Below are positions 55,143 to 64,000 of a stretch of 64,000 nt of DNA, in pieces. A model generated the notes under the pieces. The model was not told the DNA's origin. It made no database searches and saw only the letters and a program-made list of their open reading frames with translations. Each line of letters opens with the position of its first letter. The first letter of the stretch is position 1. The translations under genes were made by a program, and so were the position numbers. The DNA lies in contig JAFDVP010000001.1 of the NCBI GenBank assembly GCA_018268895.1, positions 682,001 through 746,000 of the forward strand, in the 5' to 3' direction. This DNA comes from Acidobacteriota bacterium. Lineage in GTDB: Bacteria > Acidobacteriota > Terriglobia > Terriglobales > Acidobacteriaceae.

Positions 55143-57344
55143 TCAGCGTTTGCGGTTGAGGAGCCCACCCAGGGCGTTGGTGAGTGAGTCGGTGGCTGGT
55201 TTCTTGATGCTGGCCGGAGTCTTGCTGTCTCCGCTTAATGCACTTGCGCCACTGGTCATTGCGCCGCTCAGGTTGGGTGTAAAGGTTGGATTGGAGGTAG
55301 TTCCACCAATCGCAACTGGGATACCGTTGCGAAGCGCGTTTGAGGCCAACCCGCCGACGGCACCGGCTGCGCCTGAATTGGGGATCATTCCCATCAGCGA
55401 TCCGGCAATACCGCCGATTCCCGCAGCATTTTTTCCACTGCCGGAGCCTAAGATGCCGGTCAGTTTGAGGATGATGTTGTAGTTCAGCGCGCCTGCCGCA
55501 GACACTGTCCCTGCTCCAGTTGCCGTACCAAGCGCAGGCATATCGAGCGCGAGGTTGTCGGTGCGTACATTGCCGCCGTTGACGTTGATGTTGGTGCTGA
55601 GAGAGCGGACGGCCGTCGTTGATCCAGTCTTGGCGCCGGTGAGAGCGGTGACGGCGGAGAGCTTCGACCCGAGGTCGAATCCGGCCAGGTTGGTGTTTTC
55701 GAGACGAATGGGACCGTTGATAATCGGCTGAGCCGTCGATCCGGTCATAGTCAGCTTTGTGGTCAGGGTCCCGCCCTGCAGCCGCGAGCCACTGGGCAGA
55801 TGCACTCCAACGGAGGGAAGGAAGGCCTCAAGCTCGTCGACTGGCATAGCCTGTCCGTTGACTTGCAGGTTGAGCGCCGTGGTCGATCCGCTGGTCTGGT
55901 AGGTCCCGGTGATGTTGACGACAGCACGGCCGATGGTGATGGTGGCTTGTTGAATTTGCCCGGCAAGTGTCTGCATATTCTGTGCGACGGCCATCTGCAC
56001 ATCGACTGGCTTCTGCGACGGCGAGCCGTTTGCGGCGACCTGAAGATTCTGCGCATTGGCTGAGATGTTGGCGTTAAGGTTCCTTCCGTCGGAGAGGGCC
56101 TTCAGGTCGATATTGGCGAGCCCCTTGATGCCTGCATCGGGAGCGACGATGCCGCTCGAAGCGAGGTCGACATGCGTGAGCGCTGCGTGCGCGTTGAAGG
56201 GTGTCGAGGAGGCTTTCTGCTGGTTGAAGGGGCCGGCGGTTCCGTCGGCGCTCAGTGAACCTCCACCGGGAATCTGCGCGCTGGCCTTGAAGGGAGCGGC
56301 GGTCGTTGGGGAGATATTGTTGATCTCGGCGTTAAGCTGCTGGTAGACAGCGGAGTTCTTCTGGCCGGGAGCGGTGAGGGTAAGCGAGCCGTTCTTGATC
56401 TGCAAATGGTTGGCGCTGAAGGTGCTGAGCATGTCGCTGGAGTCGGGCGGCTTCTGCTGCACGGGAGTTGTGGAGGGCTTGTTGTCGCGAAGGACGGTGA
56501 GCCTGGGCGAGTCGACGACGAGGTCGGCGACGTGAAGCTGCTGGCCGTTCCATGTGGCAGTGAGGTCGACGGCGCCGATCACGCCGGAGATGCCGGAAGA
56601 GGACTCGACGAATCCGGCCGCGAGCGGGTCAATGTGCTTCGCCTGAAGTTTGGCGGAGAAGGGCGTGAGGGAGGCGTCCTTCCGGTTGATCGGCCCGGCG
56701 TTGCCGGCGATCGATACGGTCCCGTCGCCGGGAAGGTGTGCGGAGGCGTTATACGGAAACTGTTTGTCGAAGGTGAAGTTTTTCACTTCGAGATTAAGCC
56801 GGTCGTAGGTCCGCTTCGGTGTAGCGGGTGACCCGGCGGCAGGCTCCGTCGTTATGGTGAGCTGGCCGTCAGTCACGTCGATCTTCGCGATATTGACATC
56901 GGGGGCTTCACTGTTGCCGCCACTGGCCGGTGTTTGAGCGTGCGCTCCACCGATGGTGGAGTAGTTCCAAGTGCCGTTGACGTGACGAATGAGGTTGATC
57001 TTTGGCTCGTTGATGACAAAACCGGTGATGCTAACCTTGTGGCTCAGGATGAGCGGGATGATCCCGACGCCGATCTTGACGCGCTTGGCCTGAAGGAAGG
57101 GCTCAGTGCTGAAGGAGGGATCGTCGGAGAGGGTGGCGTTTTCGGCGACGAGGCTGCCGGAGAAGACGGAGAGGTCGAGCTTGCCGAGAGTCGCCTTGCG
57201 GCCCAGCGAGGTCGAGATCTCCTGCTCGATGCGCGCACGGAAGCTGTCGGCGTTGAGGAAGAGTGGAATGGCCAGACCGGCGATGAGAATGAGAGCGACG
57301 ATACTGCCGAGGGCGATGAGAAGAGTCTTGTGACGCGCTGCCAT
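55143..57344 (-). CDS. AsmA-family protein
   Basis: A 733-residue protein anchored by an N-terminal span (LLIALGSIVALILIAGLAI, about 8-27), followed by the AsmA start pattern FLNADSFRARIEQEISTSLGRKATLG. The rest is a very long, repetitive beta-structure (extended groove) in the periplasm: Ser/Thr/Ala/Gln-rich, with repeated 'SADGTAGPFN/SIAGNAGPIN' units. The C-terminus is AsmA_2-like (NTNLAGFDLGSKLSAVTAL, a Gly-rich part and LLNRKR). AsmA relatives are thought to support phospholipid transport between membranes. Confidence 0.88.
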   Translation of the reverse strand: MAARHKTLLIALGSIVALILIAGLAIPLFLNADSFRARIEQEISTSLGRKATLGKLDLSVFSGSLVAENATLSDDPSFSTEPFLQAKRVKIGVGIIPLILSHKVSITGFVINEPKINLIRHVNGTWNYSTIGGAHAQTPASGGNSEAPDVNIAKIDVTDGQLTITTEPAAGSPATPKRTYDRLNLEVKNFTFDKQFPYNASAHLPGDGTVSIAGNAGPINRKDASLTPFSAKLQAKHIDPLAAGFVESSSGISGVIGAVDLTATWNGQQLHVADLVVDSPRLTVLRDNKPSTTPVQQKPPDSSDMLSTFSANHLQIKNGSLTLTAPGQKNSAVYQQLNAEINNISPTTAAPFKASAQIPGGGSLSADGTAGPFNQQKASSTPFNAHAALTHVDLASSGIVAPDAGIKGLANIDLKALSDGRNLNANISANAQNLQVAANGSPSQKPVDVQMAVAQNMQTLAGQIQQATITIGRAVVNITGTYQTSGSTTALNLQVNGQAMPVDELEAFLPSVGVHLPSGSRLQGGTLTTKLTMTGSTAQPIINGPIRLENTNLAGFDLGSKLSAVTALTGAKTGSTTAVRSLSTNINVNGGNVRTDNLALDMPALGTATGAGTVSAAGALNYNIILKLTGILGSGSGKNAAGIGGIAGSLMGMIPNSGAAGAVGGLASNALRNGIPVAIGGTTSNPTFTPNLSGAMTSGASALSGDSKTPASIKKPATDSLTNALGGLLNRKR

Positions 57345-57435
57345 AAAAGCCCTTTCTTTATTTGAAAGGTTCTATCTTCAGATGCAAGCAGTGTAACGGA
57401 GTCGCAGTCTCTGGATTGGATTCGTGCCTTGGGCC

Positions 57436-57471
57436 AATACGGGGATTCTTCGCTGCGCTCAGAACGACGAC
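57436..57471. repeat. Dispersed palindromic repeat, family B short form
   Basis: AATACGGGGATTCTTCGCTG ... GCTCAGAACGACGA; nearly identical to 38002-38040. It lies between AsmA and ribA. Confidence 0.7.
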
Positions 57472-57500
57472 GTAAGAAGGCGAAACGGCGATACTAACAA

Positions 57501-58139
57501 TCAGCCGACAAGGTGACCCATCTTGTCGCGTTTGGTCCGAAGATAGCGCTCGTTGGTTGGCTCTGACGGAACCTCAGCGGAGATGCGTTCAACGACTTTG
57601 ACGCCGGCCAGCTCAAGCGCCTCGACCTTGGCGGGATTGTTGGTGATAAGGCGAACAGCGGGGACGCCTAGCTGCTTGAGAATCTCGGCCGGGAGCTCAA
57701 ACTCACGGCAATCGGCTTTGTAACCCAACTCGAGATTGGCCTCAATGGTGTCGAGTCCCTGGTCTTGCAGCTCATAGGCGCGAAGTTTGGCCATGAGACC
57801 AATACCACGCCCCTCCTGCTGCTCGTAGAGCAGAATGCCCGAACCGGCGTCGGCGATGGTTGCGAGTGCAAGCTCGAGCTGCTGACGGCAGTCGCAGCGC
57901 AAGGAGTGAAACACATCTCCGGTAAGACACTGCGAATGAATGCGGACGATCGGCGGCGCGGCGTGGATATCTCCCATGACCAGGGCCACGGCCTCTTCGA
58001 TCCGTTTTGCCGGAACGGGAATGGCATCATTGCAGGGACCGGGGTTGTCGACGATGCCTTCAAAGCCAAGGATGCGAAATTGTCCCCAGCGGCTGGGAAA
58101 ATCGGCTTCGGCTATCTTATGGACTTCTGTGAAGGTCAT
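57501..58139 (-). CDS. ribA: GTP cyclohydrolase II
   Basis: First committed step of riboflavin synthesis: opens the imidazole ring of GTP. About 212 residues from the ATG at 58139 (another ATG is 10 codons upstream). Zinc site SQCLTGDVFHSLRCDCRQQL (three Cys), catalytic region YEQQEGRGIGLMAKLRAYEL, and the C-terminal RLITNNPAKVEAL. It stands alone as a RibA, without the RibB (DHBP synthase) domain. Supplies flavin for enzymes such as the BBE oxidase here. Confidence 0.95.
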   Translation of the reverse strand: MTFTEVHKIAEADFPSRWGQFRILGFEGIVDNPGPCNDAIPVPAKRIEEAVALVMGDIHAAPPIVRIHSQCLTGDVFHSLRCDCRQQLELALATIADAGSGILLYEQQEGRGIGLMAKLRAYELQDQGLDTIEANLELGYKADCREFELPAEILKQLGVPAVRLITNNPAKVEALELAGVKVVERISAEVPSEPTNERYLRTKRDKMGHLVG

Positions 58140-58267
58140 CGTCTTTCGATTATACGTTTCGGCGCCCATGCAAGATTTGATTCGGGATGAGGCCGGGACG
58201 ATGCAAAGCCAGAATACGTCAACGAATCCATAGCTGCCTTGAAGCTGGTGGAGCGTAAAGTAAGGGT

Positions 58268-59707
58268 GTGGCGCATATCTCGCAATCGCTGATTTTGATT
58301 ACGCTGCTGGTGGAGCTTGGGGTGGCGGCAGCGCTCTCCAGCTCGCTGGCGCGGTCAAGCGTCTTCAAGCGGCTGCTGCTGGCCGAAAACAGAACCTTGC
58401 GGCAGACGGTGGGCCTGGTTGCTCTAATCTGCATACCGCTGGCTTTAGGTGTGCTGGTCCGAGTGAAGGTACCGAACTTTCTGGCTGCGGACATCTCTTT
58501 TGAGGCGACGATCCTGCTTGGAGTTCTGGTTGGTCCACTGGCGGCGATGGCGGGCGGAGCAGCGATGTCCTTGCCCGCCATGGGGCATCACGAATACTGG
58601 ACTCTCCCGATAAATCTGATCATTGCCGCAATCGCGGGCACCTTTGGCCGGTTTGCCGATCGTGAAGATGTGTGGTCGTTTTCGCCGATGATCGACCTGA
58701 GCATCTACCGATGGGTGACGCGCAATATCCGCCGTCCACACCTGGATCGGCAGGTACTGCTGCTGGTGTTGATTGCGGGGATGCAGTTTTGCCTGAGCAT
58801 GCTGTCGCGGTTCTATCCGCGGCGGTACTTTGCGTTGCACTCGGACGAGTGGTGGGTGGAGCTTCTGATCTGCGCCAATGCTCCGATTGTTGTGGGCATC
58901 CCGCTGAAGATATGGAATGCGATCCGCGTGGAAAAGAAGCTCGAGGAGCAGGGACGGCTGTTGTTGGAGGCACGCCTGGATGCATTACAACGGCAGATTA
59001 ATCCGCACTTTCTGTTCAATACGCTGAACTCCATCACTTCGCTGGTTCGCGTGCATCCGGAGCTGGCGCGGGAGATGATCGTGAAGCTCGCGAACATTCT
59101 CCGCGTGATTCTGAAAGACCGCGAGGCGTTCGTTCCCCTGAGCGAGGAGCTTGCGTTTACAGACGACTATCTCGATATCGAAGTCGTGCGCTTTGGAGAA
59201 AAGCTGAAGGTCGTGAAGGAGATTGCCCCAGAGACGCTGGATATCGTCGTTCCGGGAATGCTGCTGCAGCCGCTGATCGAAAACAGCATCAAGCATGGGC
59301 TCGAGCCAAGGATCAGCGGTGGAACGGTGACGCTCCGCAGCCGCATCTCGGATGACGGTATGCTGACGATCGAGGTCGAAGACGACGGTGTGGGAATACC
59401 AGTCGAGCGCGACGATCTATCTCCCATAAAGGGGCCGGGATCAGGAACGGGCATAGGTATGCGGAACGTTCGTGAACGCATGGCGGTGCAATATGGAAAT
59501 CTCGGAAGCGTCGAAATCAATAGCCGTCCTGGCCGTGGGACGAAGGTGATTCTGCGAATGCCTGTGCTTGAGGCTGGCGCTGTGACATGGCCGCAGAGCG
59601 GGCGCGAGGTACTTGAGGCGGCGACTCATGTCGTGGGCGATGTCATGCGCAAGGTCGACCCCGATGGCCGGCTGACTCAGGCGTTGCGTTCGAGCACGCG
59701 GCGGTAG
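58268..59707 (+). CDS. LytS-type sensor histidine kinase
   Basis: A 479-residue membrane kinase starting at a GTG (58268). The N-terminal half has about six spans (ILITLLVELGVAAAL, TVGLVALICIPLALGVLV, ATILLGVLVGPLAAMAGGAA, LPINLIIAAIAGTF, VLLLVLIAGMQF), like the 5TM-LYT sensor. The kinase part contains the His in LQRQINPHFLFNTLNSI (about 243), the N-box MLLQPLIENSIKHGLEP, and ATP motifs VEDDGVGIP and GIGMRNVRERM. A LytTR-type response regulator, its usual partner, is not adjacent. Its last 31 bp overlap the end of bshA on the other strand. Confidence 0.92.
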   Translation: MAHISQSLILITLLVELGVAAALSSSLARSSVFKRLLLAENRTLRQTVGLVALICIPLALGVLVRVKVPNFLAADISFEATILLGVLVGPLAAMAGGAAMSLPAMGHHEYWTLPINLIIAAIAGTFGRFADREDVWSFSPMIDLSIYRWVTRNIRRPHLDRQVLLLVLIAGMQFCLSMLSRFYPRRYFALHSDEWWVELLICANAPIVVGIPLKIWNAIRVEKKLEEQGRLLLEARLDALQRQINPHFLFNTLNSITSLVRVHPELAREMIVKLANILRVILKDREAFVPLSEELAFTDDYLDIEVVRFGEKLKVVKEIAPETLDIVVPGMLLQPLIENSIKHGLEPRISGGTVTLRSRISDDGMLTIEVEDDGVGIPVERDDLSPIKGPGSGTGIGMRNVRERMAVQYGNLGSVEINSRPGRGTKVILRMPVLEAGAVTWPQSGREVLEAATHVVGDVMRKVDPDGRLTQALRSSTRR

Positions 59708-60831
59708 TAGTCCTCGTAGAACGGAATGATCCGCGTAGTGCAGAAGCGGTCCTGTGCTGTGCGACGGGCAGCCTGCGACATCGCCTGAATGCGAGGTGGG
59801 TCGTTGAGCAGGGCGATAGCGGCGCTGGCCATGGCATCGACGTCTCCAATCTCGAAGAGCAGGCCGTTTTCTCCATCGTCAATGAGCTCGGGTACGCCGC
59901 CGACGCGCGTGGCGATGGCGGGAACGCTGCATGCCATGGCTTCGAGCGCGGCGAGGCCGAAGGACTCCATCTGGCTGGGCATGAGCATGAGATCGGCGAG
60001 CGGGAGAAGCTCGTGGACCCCATCCTGCTTGCCGAGGAAGTGGATGCTGTCCTGGACGTTGAGGCGGAGCGCGAGATGCTCGGCAGCGCTGCGGTCCGGG
60101 CCGTCGCCGATGAGCATGAGCCGCGAGGGAAGCGCGCGGGCCACACGGCTGAAGACTTCGATAACGTCGAGGACACGCTTGACCGGACGGAAGTTGGAGA
60201 GATGCACGAAGAGACGCTCATTCGGCGCTGCGAACTGTGGTCTCATCCGGGCGACGAGGCCGGGCTGGCGGACGTAGAGGTCGCAGTTGACGAAGTTGCG
60301 GATGACCTCGATCTCGCTGTCGATGCCGAAGGCCTCGCGTGTGCGGTCGCGTAGGTGCGATGAGATGGCGGTGACGCCGTGGGACTGTTCGATGCCGAAG
60401 CGCGTGATGGGAAGGTACGAAGGGTCGAGGCCGACGAGGGTGATGTCGGTGCCGTGCAGCGTGGTGATGAAGGGAAGTCTGCGGCGGCGCGTCGTGATGG
60501 TGTGCGTCGCGATCATCTGGCTGGCGAGCAGCGCGCTGACGGAGTGCGGGATGGCGTAGTGGACGTGCAGCAGATCGAGCGCGTAGAAGTCAGCAACCTC
60601 GGCCATGCGCGTCGCGAGTGCGAGGTCGTAAGGCGGGTACTCGAAGAGCGGGTAGGTGGCGACGGAGACCTCGTGGAAGTGGATGTTGGCTTCGCGGCCG
60701 GTTAGGCGGAAGGGCTGTGACGAGGTGATGAAGTGCACCTGGTGGCCGCGCGCGGCGAGCTCGATGCCGAGTTCAGTAGCAACGACGCCGGAGCCGCCGT
60801 AGGTGGGGTAGCAGGTGATGCCGATCTTCAT
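59677..60831 (-). CDS. bshA: N-acetyl-alpha-D-glucosaminyl L-malate synthase
   Basis: First step of bacillithiol synthesis: joins GlcNAc from UDP-GlcNAc to L-malate. 384 residues, GT-B fold. Signatures: MKIGITCYPTYGGSGVVATELG with the GGSG loop, LLHVHYAIPHSVSALLA, TTLHGTDITLVG, and NFRPVKRVLDVIEVF; the UDP-sugar site is PSQMESFGLAALEAMACSVP with EAMA. The start is 9 bp after the stop of the ChbG/HpnK-type deacetylase gene, so the two form an operon. The usual BshB is absent in the window. Confidence 0.95.
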   Translation of the reverse strand: MKIGITCYPTYGGSGVVATELGIELAARGHQVHFITSSQPFRLTGREANIHFHEVSVATYPLFEYPPYDLALATRMAEVADFYALDLLHVHYAIPHSVSALLASQMIATHTITTRRRRLPFITTLHGTDITLVGLDPSYLPITRFGIEQSHGVTAISSHLRDRTREAFGIDSEIEVIRNFVNCDLYVRQPGLVARMRPQFAAPNERLFVHLSNFRPVKRVLDVIEVFSRVARALPSRLMLIGDGPDRSAAEHLALRLNVQDSIHFLGKQDGVHELLPLADLMLMPSQMESFGLAALEAMACSVPAIATRVGGVPELIDDGENGLLFEIGDVDAMASAAIALLNDPPRIQAMSQAARRTAQDRFCTTRIIPFYEDYYRRVLERNA

Positions 60832-60840
60832 CGTTTGCTC

Positions 60841-61731
60841 CTACACCTTCGCGGATGCGTGGACAGACTGAAGGCTACCGAAATGGATGAGCGAGGGGGC
60901 GTTCGGTTGCAGGAGTCTCGCAGGGATGGCTGCGAGGAGCGCCTGCATCTCGATCTCGCGGTGTGCGCGAAGGCGCGTGGTGACGCGATCGAGGTCTCGG
61001 TCGTTGTAGCCGGGGTGACACACAAGCTCGAAGGTCCCGTCGGACGGCAAGGCGTTGAGAATCTCGGTGAGCGTTGCCGTGTTGAGGTTTCCCGTGGCGG
61101 AGACGCCGACGGTGCCATCGGTCGTGATGACGCCGTGATTGCGGAGTTCGGGGATGCGCTGAAAACGGGATTCCAAAGAGTTGAGAATGCGAATCTGCAT
61201 GCGACGTTTGAAGCTGGCGTGATCGAGCTGGCGAGTGAAAGCAGGCTCGAAGGGGTTGCGGATAGCCGGGATGGAAGCGCCGGTTGCCATTTTGACGAGA
61301 AGGTTCGCCATGCGGGGGAAGAGATGAGTGTGTTTATGGGTGTCAATGTGTGTGGGCTTGAGGCCAGAGAAGACGAGGCGCTTAATCTGAGCATAGGCTT
61401 CGCGCACGATGTCCTCTTCGCGGATCTGACCGAGGTGGAAGGCGCGGATGAAATCGACGAGTTTGGGACGGAAGGTTTTGCGGTCGGGTCCGATGAGTGT
61501 GGGGATGCGGTTTGGCGGTGAGACGGGAGTGCCGTCGGTGAAGACGAGATGGCAACCGACGCCAAGCGTTGGGTTTGCTTTGGCGATGGCAACGGCGTCG
61601 TCGAAGGCGGGGCCGCCGGCCATGAGCGTGGCCGAAGTGAGCACACCCGCGCGATGCAGTTCGAGGATTGAGCGATTAATGCCGGAGGTAAGGCCGAAGT
61701 CGTCCGCGTTGATGATGAGGCGGGGAGGCAT
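60841..61731 (-). CDS. ChbG/HpnK (YdjC) family carbohydrate deacetylase
   Basis: About 296 residues from the ATG at 61731 (MPPRLIINADDFGLTSGINR). The metal-binding Asp pair is NADDFG and His residues are in LKPTHIDTHKHTHLFPRM (about 125-142), typical of the YdjC-like fold that deacetylates chito-oligosaccharides or hopanoid-linked N-acetylglucosamine. The end VCHPGYNDRDL is also conserved. It is upstream of bshA in the same operon. Bacillithiol synthesis needs deacetylation of GlcNAc-malate (normally by the unrelated BshB), so this gene could serve there, but other roles are equally possible. Confidence 0.88.
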   Translation of the reverse strand: MPPRLIINADDFGLTSGINRSILELHRAGVLTSATLMAGGPAFDDAVAIAKANPTLGVGCHLVFTDGTPVSPPNRIPTLIGPDRKTFRPKLVDFIRAFHLGQIREEDIVREAYAQIKRLVFSGLKPTHIDTHKHTHLFPRMANLLVKMATGASIPAIRNPFEPAFTRQLDHASFKRRMQIRILNSLESRFQRIPELRNHGVITTDGTVGVSATGNLNTATLTEILNALPSDGTFELVCHPGYNDRDLDRVTTRLRAHREIEMQALLAAIPARLLQPNAPSLIHFGSLQSVHASAKV

Positions 61732-61759
61732 GAGCAGTGGACTTTGGCGCAGTGTGAAG

Positions 61760-61836
<77 letters not shown>

Positions 61837-61847
61837 ACTTCTTCCTC

Positions 61848-61876
61848 AGTGTATTGGAGCGAGTGGCGAGATGCAA
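61848..61876 (-). promoter_or_regulatory. Promoter of the tRNA-Val gene
   Basis: On the minus strand, TTGCAT (61876-61871), 17-bp spacer, TACACT (61853-61848). The tRNA begins 12 bases after the -10. Confidence 0.75.
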
Positions 61877-61956
61877 CGATGGACGGCAGGTTTGTCAAAG
61901 AGACCCACTGCGGATATTGTCAATCGGTGTGTGTATTTTGAAAGGACTCGAAGAGC

Positions 61957-63417
61957 ATGGGGATTCGTTTGCATTTTTGGGGCGCGGCACAGACGGTCAC
62001 GGGGTCGTCACATCATCTTGAGTGTGCGGGCAAGAATATCCTGCTGGACTGCGGTTTGTTTCAGGGCAAGCGGCAGGATGCGCAGCAGATCAATACGCAT
62101 CTTGCGCTCTCGGCGGCGCAGCTTGCGGGGCAGGGGCAGGATGCGCTTACCTCCGTCGTGCTCTCGCACGCTCACATCGACCACAGTGGCAACCTCGCCT
62201 CGTTGACGAAGCAGGGGTACCGCGGACCGATCTACGCGACGCCTTCAACGATTGACCTGTGCAATCCCATGCTGAAGGACAGCGCGCACATACAGGAAGG
62301 CGATGCGGACTTTATGAATCGCCGGAGAGGGAAGCGCCGGATGATCGGGGTGCCGGAGGGCGCGGCCCCAGTGGAGCCGTTGTACACGGAGGCCGACGCG
62401 GAGCAAGTGCTGCAACAGCTCAAGCCCGTAAAGCTGCATGAACCGCAGTTGCTTGCCGGATCGTCCGCTGACGCCGGATTCAGCATCTCGCTGACGAATG
62501 CAGGGCACATGCTTGGCTCGACGTGTGTGCTGGTGAATGCGACGGAGAAAGGGCAGAAGACGCGCCTTTTATTCTCAGGCGATGTTGGAAGAAAGGACCT
62601 GCCGATCATTCAGGACCCCGACCCCGCGCCAGCGGCCGACTACCTGATTATGGAGAGCACTTATGGCAACCGTCTGCACCAGCCGATCGGCCCAGTGAAG
62701 CAGAAGCTGGCAGGTCTGGTGAGGCGCGTGGCGGCGCGCGGTGGACGCATTATCGTTCCTGCGTTTGCCGTAGAGCGCACGCAGCAGTTGGTCATGCTGC
62801 TGCACCAGTTGCACGATGAGAAGCTGATCCCCGATCTGCCGATCTTTGTCGACAGTCCGCTGGCGACGAACGTGACGGATGTCTTCCGCAAACACACGGA
62901 AGACTGGGACAAGGAGATATGCGAGTTCTACCAGAAGGGGATCGACCCCTTCGGGTGGGAACGGCTGAAGTATACGAAGACGGTGCAGGAGAGCAAGGCG
63001 CTCAACGACCTGCATGTGCCGTTCATAGTGATGTCTGCCTCAGGCATGTGCGAAGCGGGGCGCATTCTTCACCACCTTAAGAACGGCATCGAAGATCCGA
63101 GGAACCTCATTTTGATTACCGGGTACCAGGCTGCCAATACGCTTGGACGCAAGCTGGTGGAGCGGCAGCCGGAGGTCAATATCTTCGGCGAACCGATGCG
63201 CGTGCGGGCCGAGGTCGATTCGATCGGCGAACTGAGTGGGCACGCCGATCAGCACGAGTTGCTGAGCTGGATGGAGCCGACGGTATCGACGCTGAAGAAG
63301 GTCTTCCTTGTGCACGGCGAGCCATTGGCCCAGCAGGCGTTGAAGGAAGAGATCGAAAAGCGCTACAAGCTCGAGGTCGTCTGCCCGAAGCGTGGTGACA
63401 GGTTCGAGGTGTCGTAG
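61957..63417 (+). CDS. Metallo-beta-lactamase/beta-CASP RNA-processing-type protein
   Basis: A 486-residue protein of the CPSF73-like (YsH1/RNase-J-related) group. Metal motif SVVLSHAHIDHSG (His-x-His-x-Asp-His, about residues 70), later LTNAGHMLGS (motif 3), LLFSGDVGRKDLP (motif 4 Asp), ESTYGNR, the beta-CASP insert (VPAFAVERTQQLVMLLHQL, SPLATNVTDVF, MSASGMCEAGR), and the RMMBL end SIGELSGHADQHEL. Prokaryotic relatives are thought to be RNases acting on mRNA or tRNA 3' ends, but function here is unknown. The start is at 61957, where the glycine-rich MBL strand begins. Confidence 0.93.
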   Translation: MGIRLHFWGAAQTVTGSSHHLECAGKNILLDCGLFQGKRQDAQQINTHLALSAAQLAGQGQDALTSVVLSHAHIDHSGNLASLTKQGYRGPIYATPSTIDLCNPMLKDSAHIQEGDADFMNRRRGKRRMIGVPEGAAPVEPLYTEADAEQVLQQLKPVKLHEPQLLAGSSADAGFSISLTNAGHMLGSTCVLVNATEKGQKTRLLFSGDVGRKDLPIIQDPDPAPAADYLIMESTYGNRLHQPIGPVKQKLAGLVRRVAARGGRIIVPAFAVERTQQLVMLLHQLHDEKLIPDLPIFVDSPLATNVTDVFRKHTEDWDKEICEFYQKGIDPFGWERLKYTKTVQESKALNDLHVPFIVMSASGMCEAGRILHHLKNGIEDPRNLILITGYQAANTLGRKLVERQPEVNIFGEPMRVRAEVDSIGELSGHADQHELLSWMEPTVSTLKKVFLVHGEPLAQQALKEEIEKRYKLEVVCPKRGDRFEVS

Positions 63418-63429
63418 CAGCGCTTCCGT

Positions 63430-64000
63430 TCAGTGCGCTGCGGCGGGAGTGAGTGGAAGAAAGCGCGATGAGGGGTAACCCTCTGCGCGAAGCTGGAGAC
63501 AGCGCCAGGCTTCGACGGAGTTGAGTACCACCTTGTGATGGATGTCGTACTCCGGCGGCCAATTGGAGCCGTGCGTCCGCCAGTCAATCGACAGAGCGGG
63601 CTGGCGCGTGTTGAATGCGTTCATGATGAGCGCGGTGCGGCCGAGGTGGTAGGGCGAGCTCACGATCTCTGCCGACGACCAGCTGTGCTGGTGCATGATC
63701 GCGGATGAGTAGTAGATGTTCTGGATGGTGTTCTGCGCCTGGCCCTCTTCGATGATGTCGGCGGCGGGAACGCCCTGCGATTCGGCGAAGAGCGCCATCG
63801 AGTGCGCCTCGACGAAGTGGTTGTGAGCAGCGCCGCCTGTCATGATCAGACGAGGTGCTACTCCAGCCTTGTACTCGCGTACGCCTTCGAGGACTCTCTC
63901 TCGCTGCTCTGGTGAAGGCGATCCATCGGGTTTGGACGGTGTTCCAAGAACGATAATCGCGTCGAAGCGCGTAGCCGCCGTATTGTGTGTGGGCAGAGTG
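63430..64000 (-). CDS. YdcF/SanA-type DUF218 protein (N-terminus cut by window end)
   Basis: The frame continues from the window end (64000) without stop to 63430; only the C-terminal 190 residues or so are visible. DUF218 signatures: FDAIIVLGTPSKPDGSPSPEQ, then the conserved ITGGAAHNHFVEAHSMALFA, ADIIEEGQAQNTIQNIYYS and SSPYHLGRTALIMNAFN. These proteins have a small Rossmann-like domain with an acidic site; YdcF binds S-adenosylmethionine and SanA/ElyC are linked to envelope synthesis. Function here is unknown. It is convergent with the beta-CASP gene, with 12 bp between the stops. Confidence 0.9.
   Translation of the reverse strand, partial: TLPTHNTAATRFDAIIVLGTPSKPDGSPSPEQRERVLEGVREYKAGVAPRLIMTGGAAHNHFVEAHSMALFAESQGVPAADIIEEGQAQNTIQNIYYSSAIMHQHSWSSAEIVSSPYHLGRTALIMNAFNTRQPALSIDWRTHGSNWPPEYDIHHKVVLNSVEAWRCLQLRAEGYPSSRFLPLTPAAAH

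Overview
The window looks like a chromosomal segment of an Acidobacteriota bacterium of the Terriglobia/Acidobacteriaceae type (the neighbourhood of Granulicella, Edaphobacter and Terriglobus). The evidence is the high-GC coding with strong G/C in third positions, two giant (about 1,200-residue) TonB-dependent receptors that each begin with a carboxypeptidase-regulatory-like domain, several TonB-like proteins, bacillithiol synthesis (bshA), lipid A synthesis (lpxD), and dense intergenic palindromic repeats. The genus is inference only. No phage, plasmid, insertion sequence, CRISPR array or rRNA was seen. One tRNA (Val, anticodon TAC) is present.

Layout. 1-5.7 kb: the 3' part lost of a secreted protein with a duplicated domain, then lspA and ileS on the minus strand. 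6-9.3 kb: a TonB with duplicated cytoplasmic repeats, a chemoreceptor and a mini TonB protein. 9.5-15.9 kb: housekeeping and small genes (CYTH protein, tsaC/Sua5-type, holB, S4-domain protein, PEBP protein, beta-barrel protein, tmk, a 54-residue membrane protein). 15.9-20.1 kb: aldo/keto reductase, lipoprotein, REC-PAS protein, lpxD and an unknown protein. 20.3-22.9 kb: a CCA/poly(A)-polymerase-family enzyme with a histone H1-like tail, and a CheX-like protein. 23-29.4 kb: a minus-strand transport/oxidation locus (BBE-type flavin oxidase, mutarotase-like secreted protein, TonB-dependent receptor). 29.8-32.2 kb: a YHS-domain copper-type P-ATPase. 32.3-38 kb: two Tat-exported TIM-barrel epimerase-like proteins flanking a second large receptor.

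38.2-43.3 kb is the clearest regulated unit: a strong promoter (TTGACC, 17-bp spacer, TATAGT), a cobalamin riboswitch, then class I ribonucleotide reductase nrdA-nrdB, followed by an exported DAO-type oxidoreductase. 43.4-51.3 kb holds murQ, a beta-lactamase-fold hydrolase translationally coupled to lepB, and the glycolytic genes gap, pgk and tpiA on the minus strand with a RidA-like gene and a multispan membrane protein interposed. 51.4-55.1 kb: a P-loop kinase, a complete OpuC-type osmoprotectant ABC transporter and a DinB-family protein. 55.1-64 kb: AsmA, GTP cyclohydrolase II, a LytS-type histidine kinase, bshA with a ChbG/HpnK-type deacetylase, tRNA-Val, a beta-CASP nuclease-like protein, and a YdcF/DUF218 protein cut by the window end.

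The most notable signals outside genes are a dispersed palindromic repeat family (at least eight copies, all intergenic), three other hairpin-rich elements, and the riboswitch in front of B12-independent nrdAB. No unmistakable new system was found. The best candidates for something undescribed are the BBE oxidase-mutarotase-receptor locus, the duplicated TonB cytoplasmic repeats, the H1-like tail on the nucleotidyltransferase, and the repeat families.
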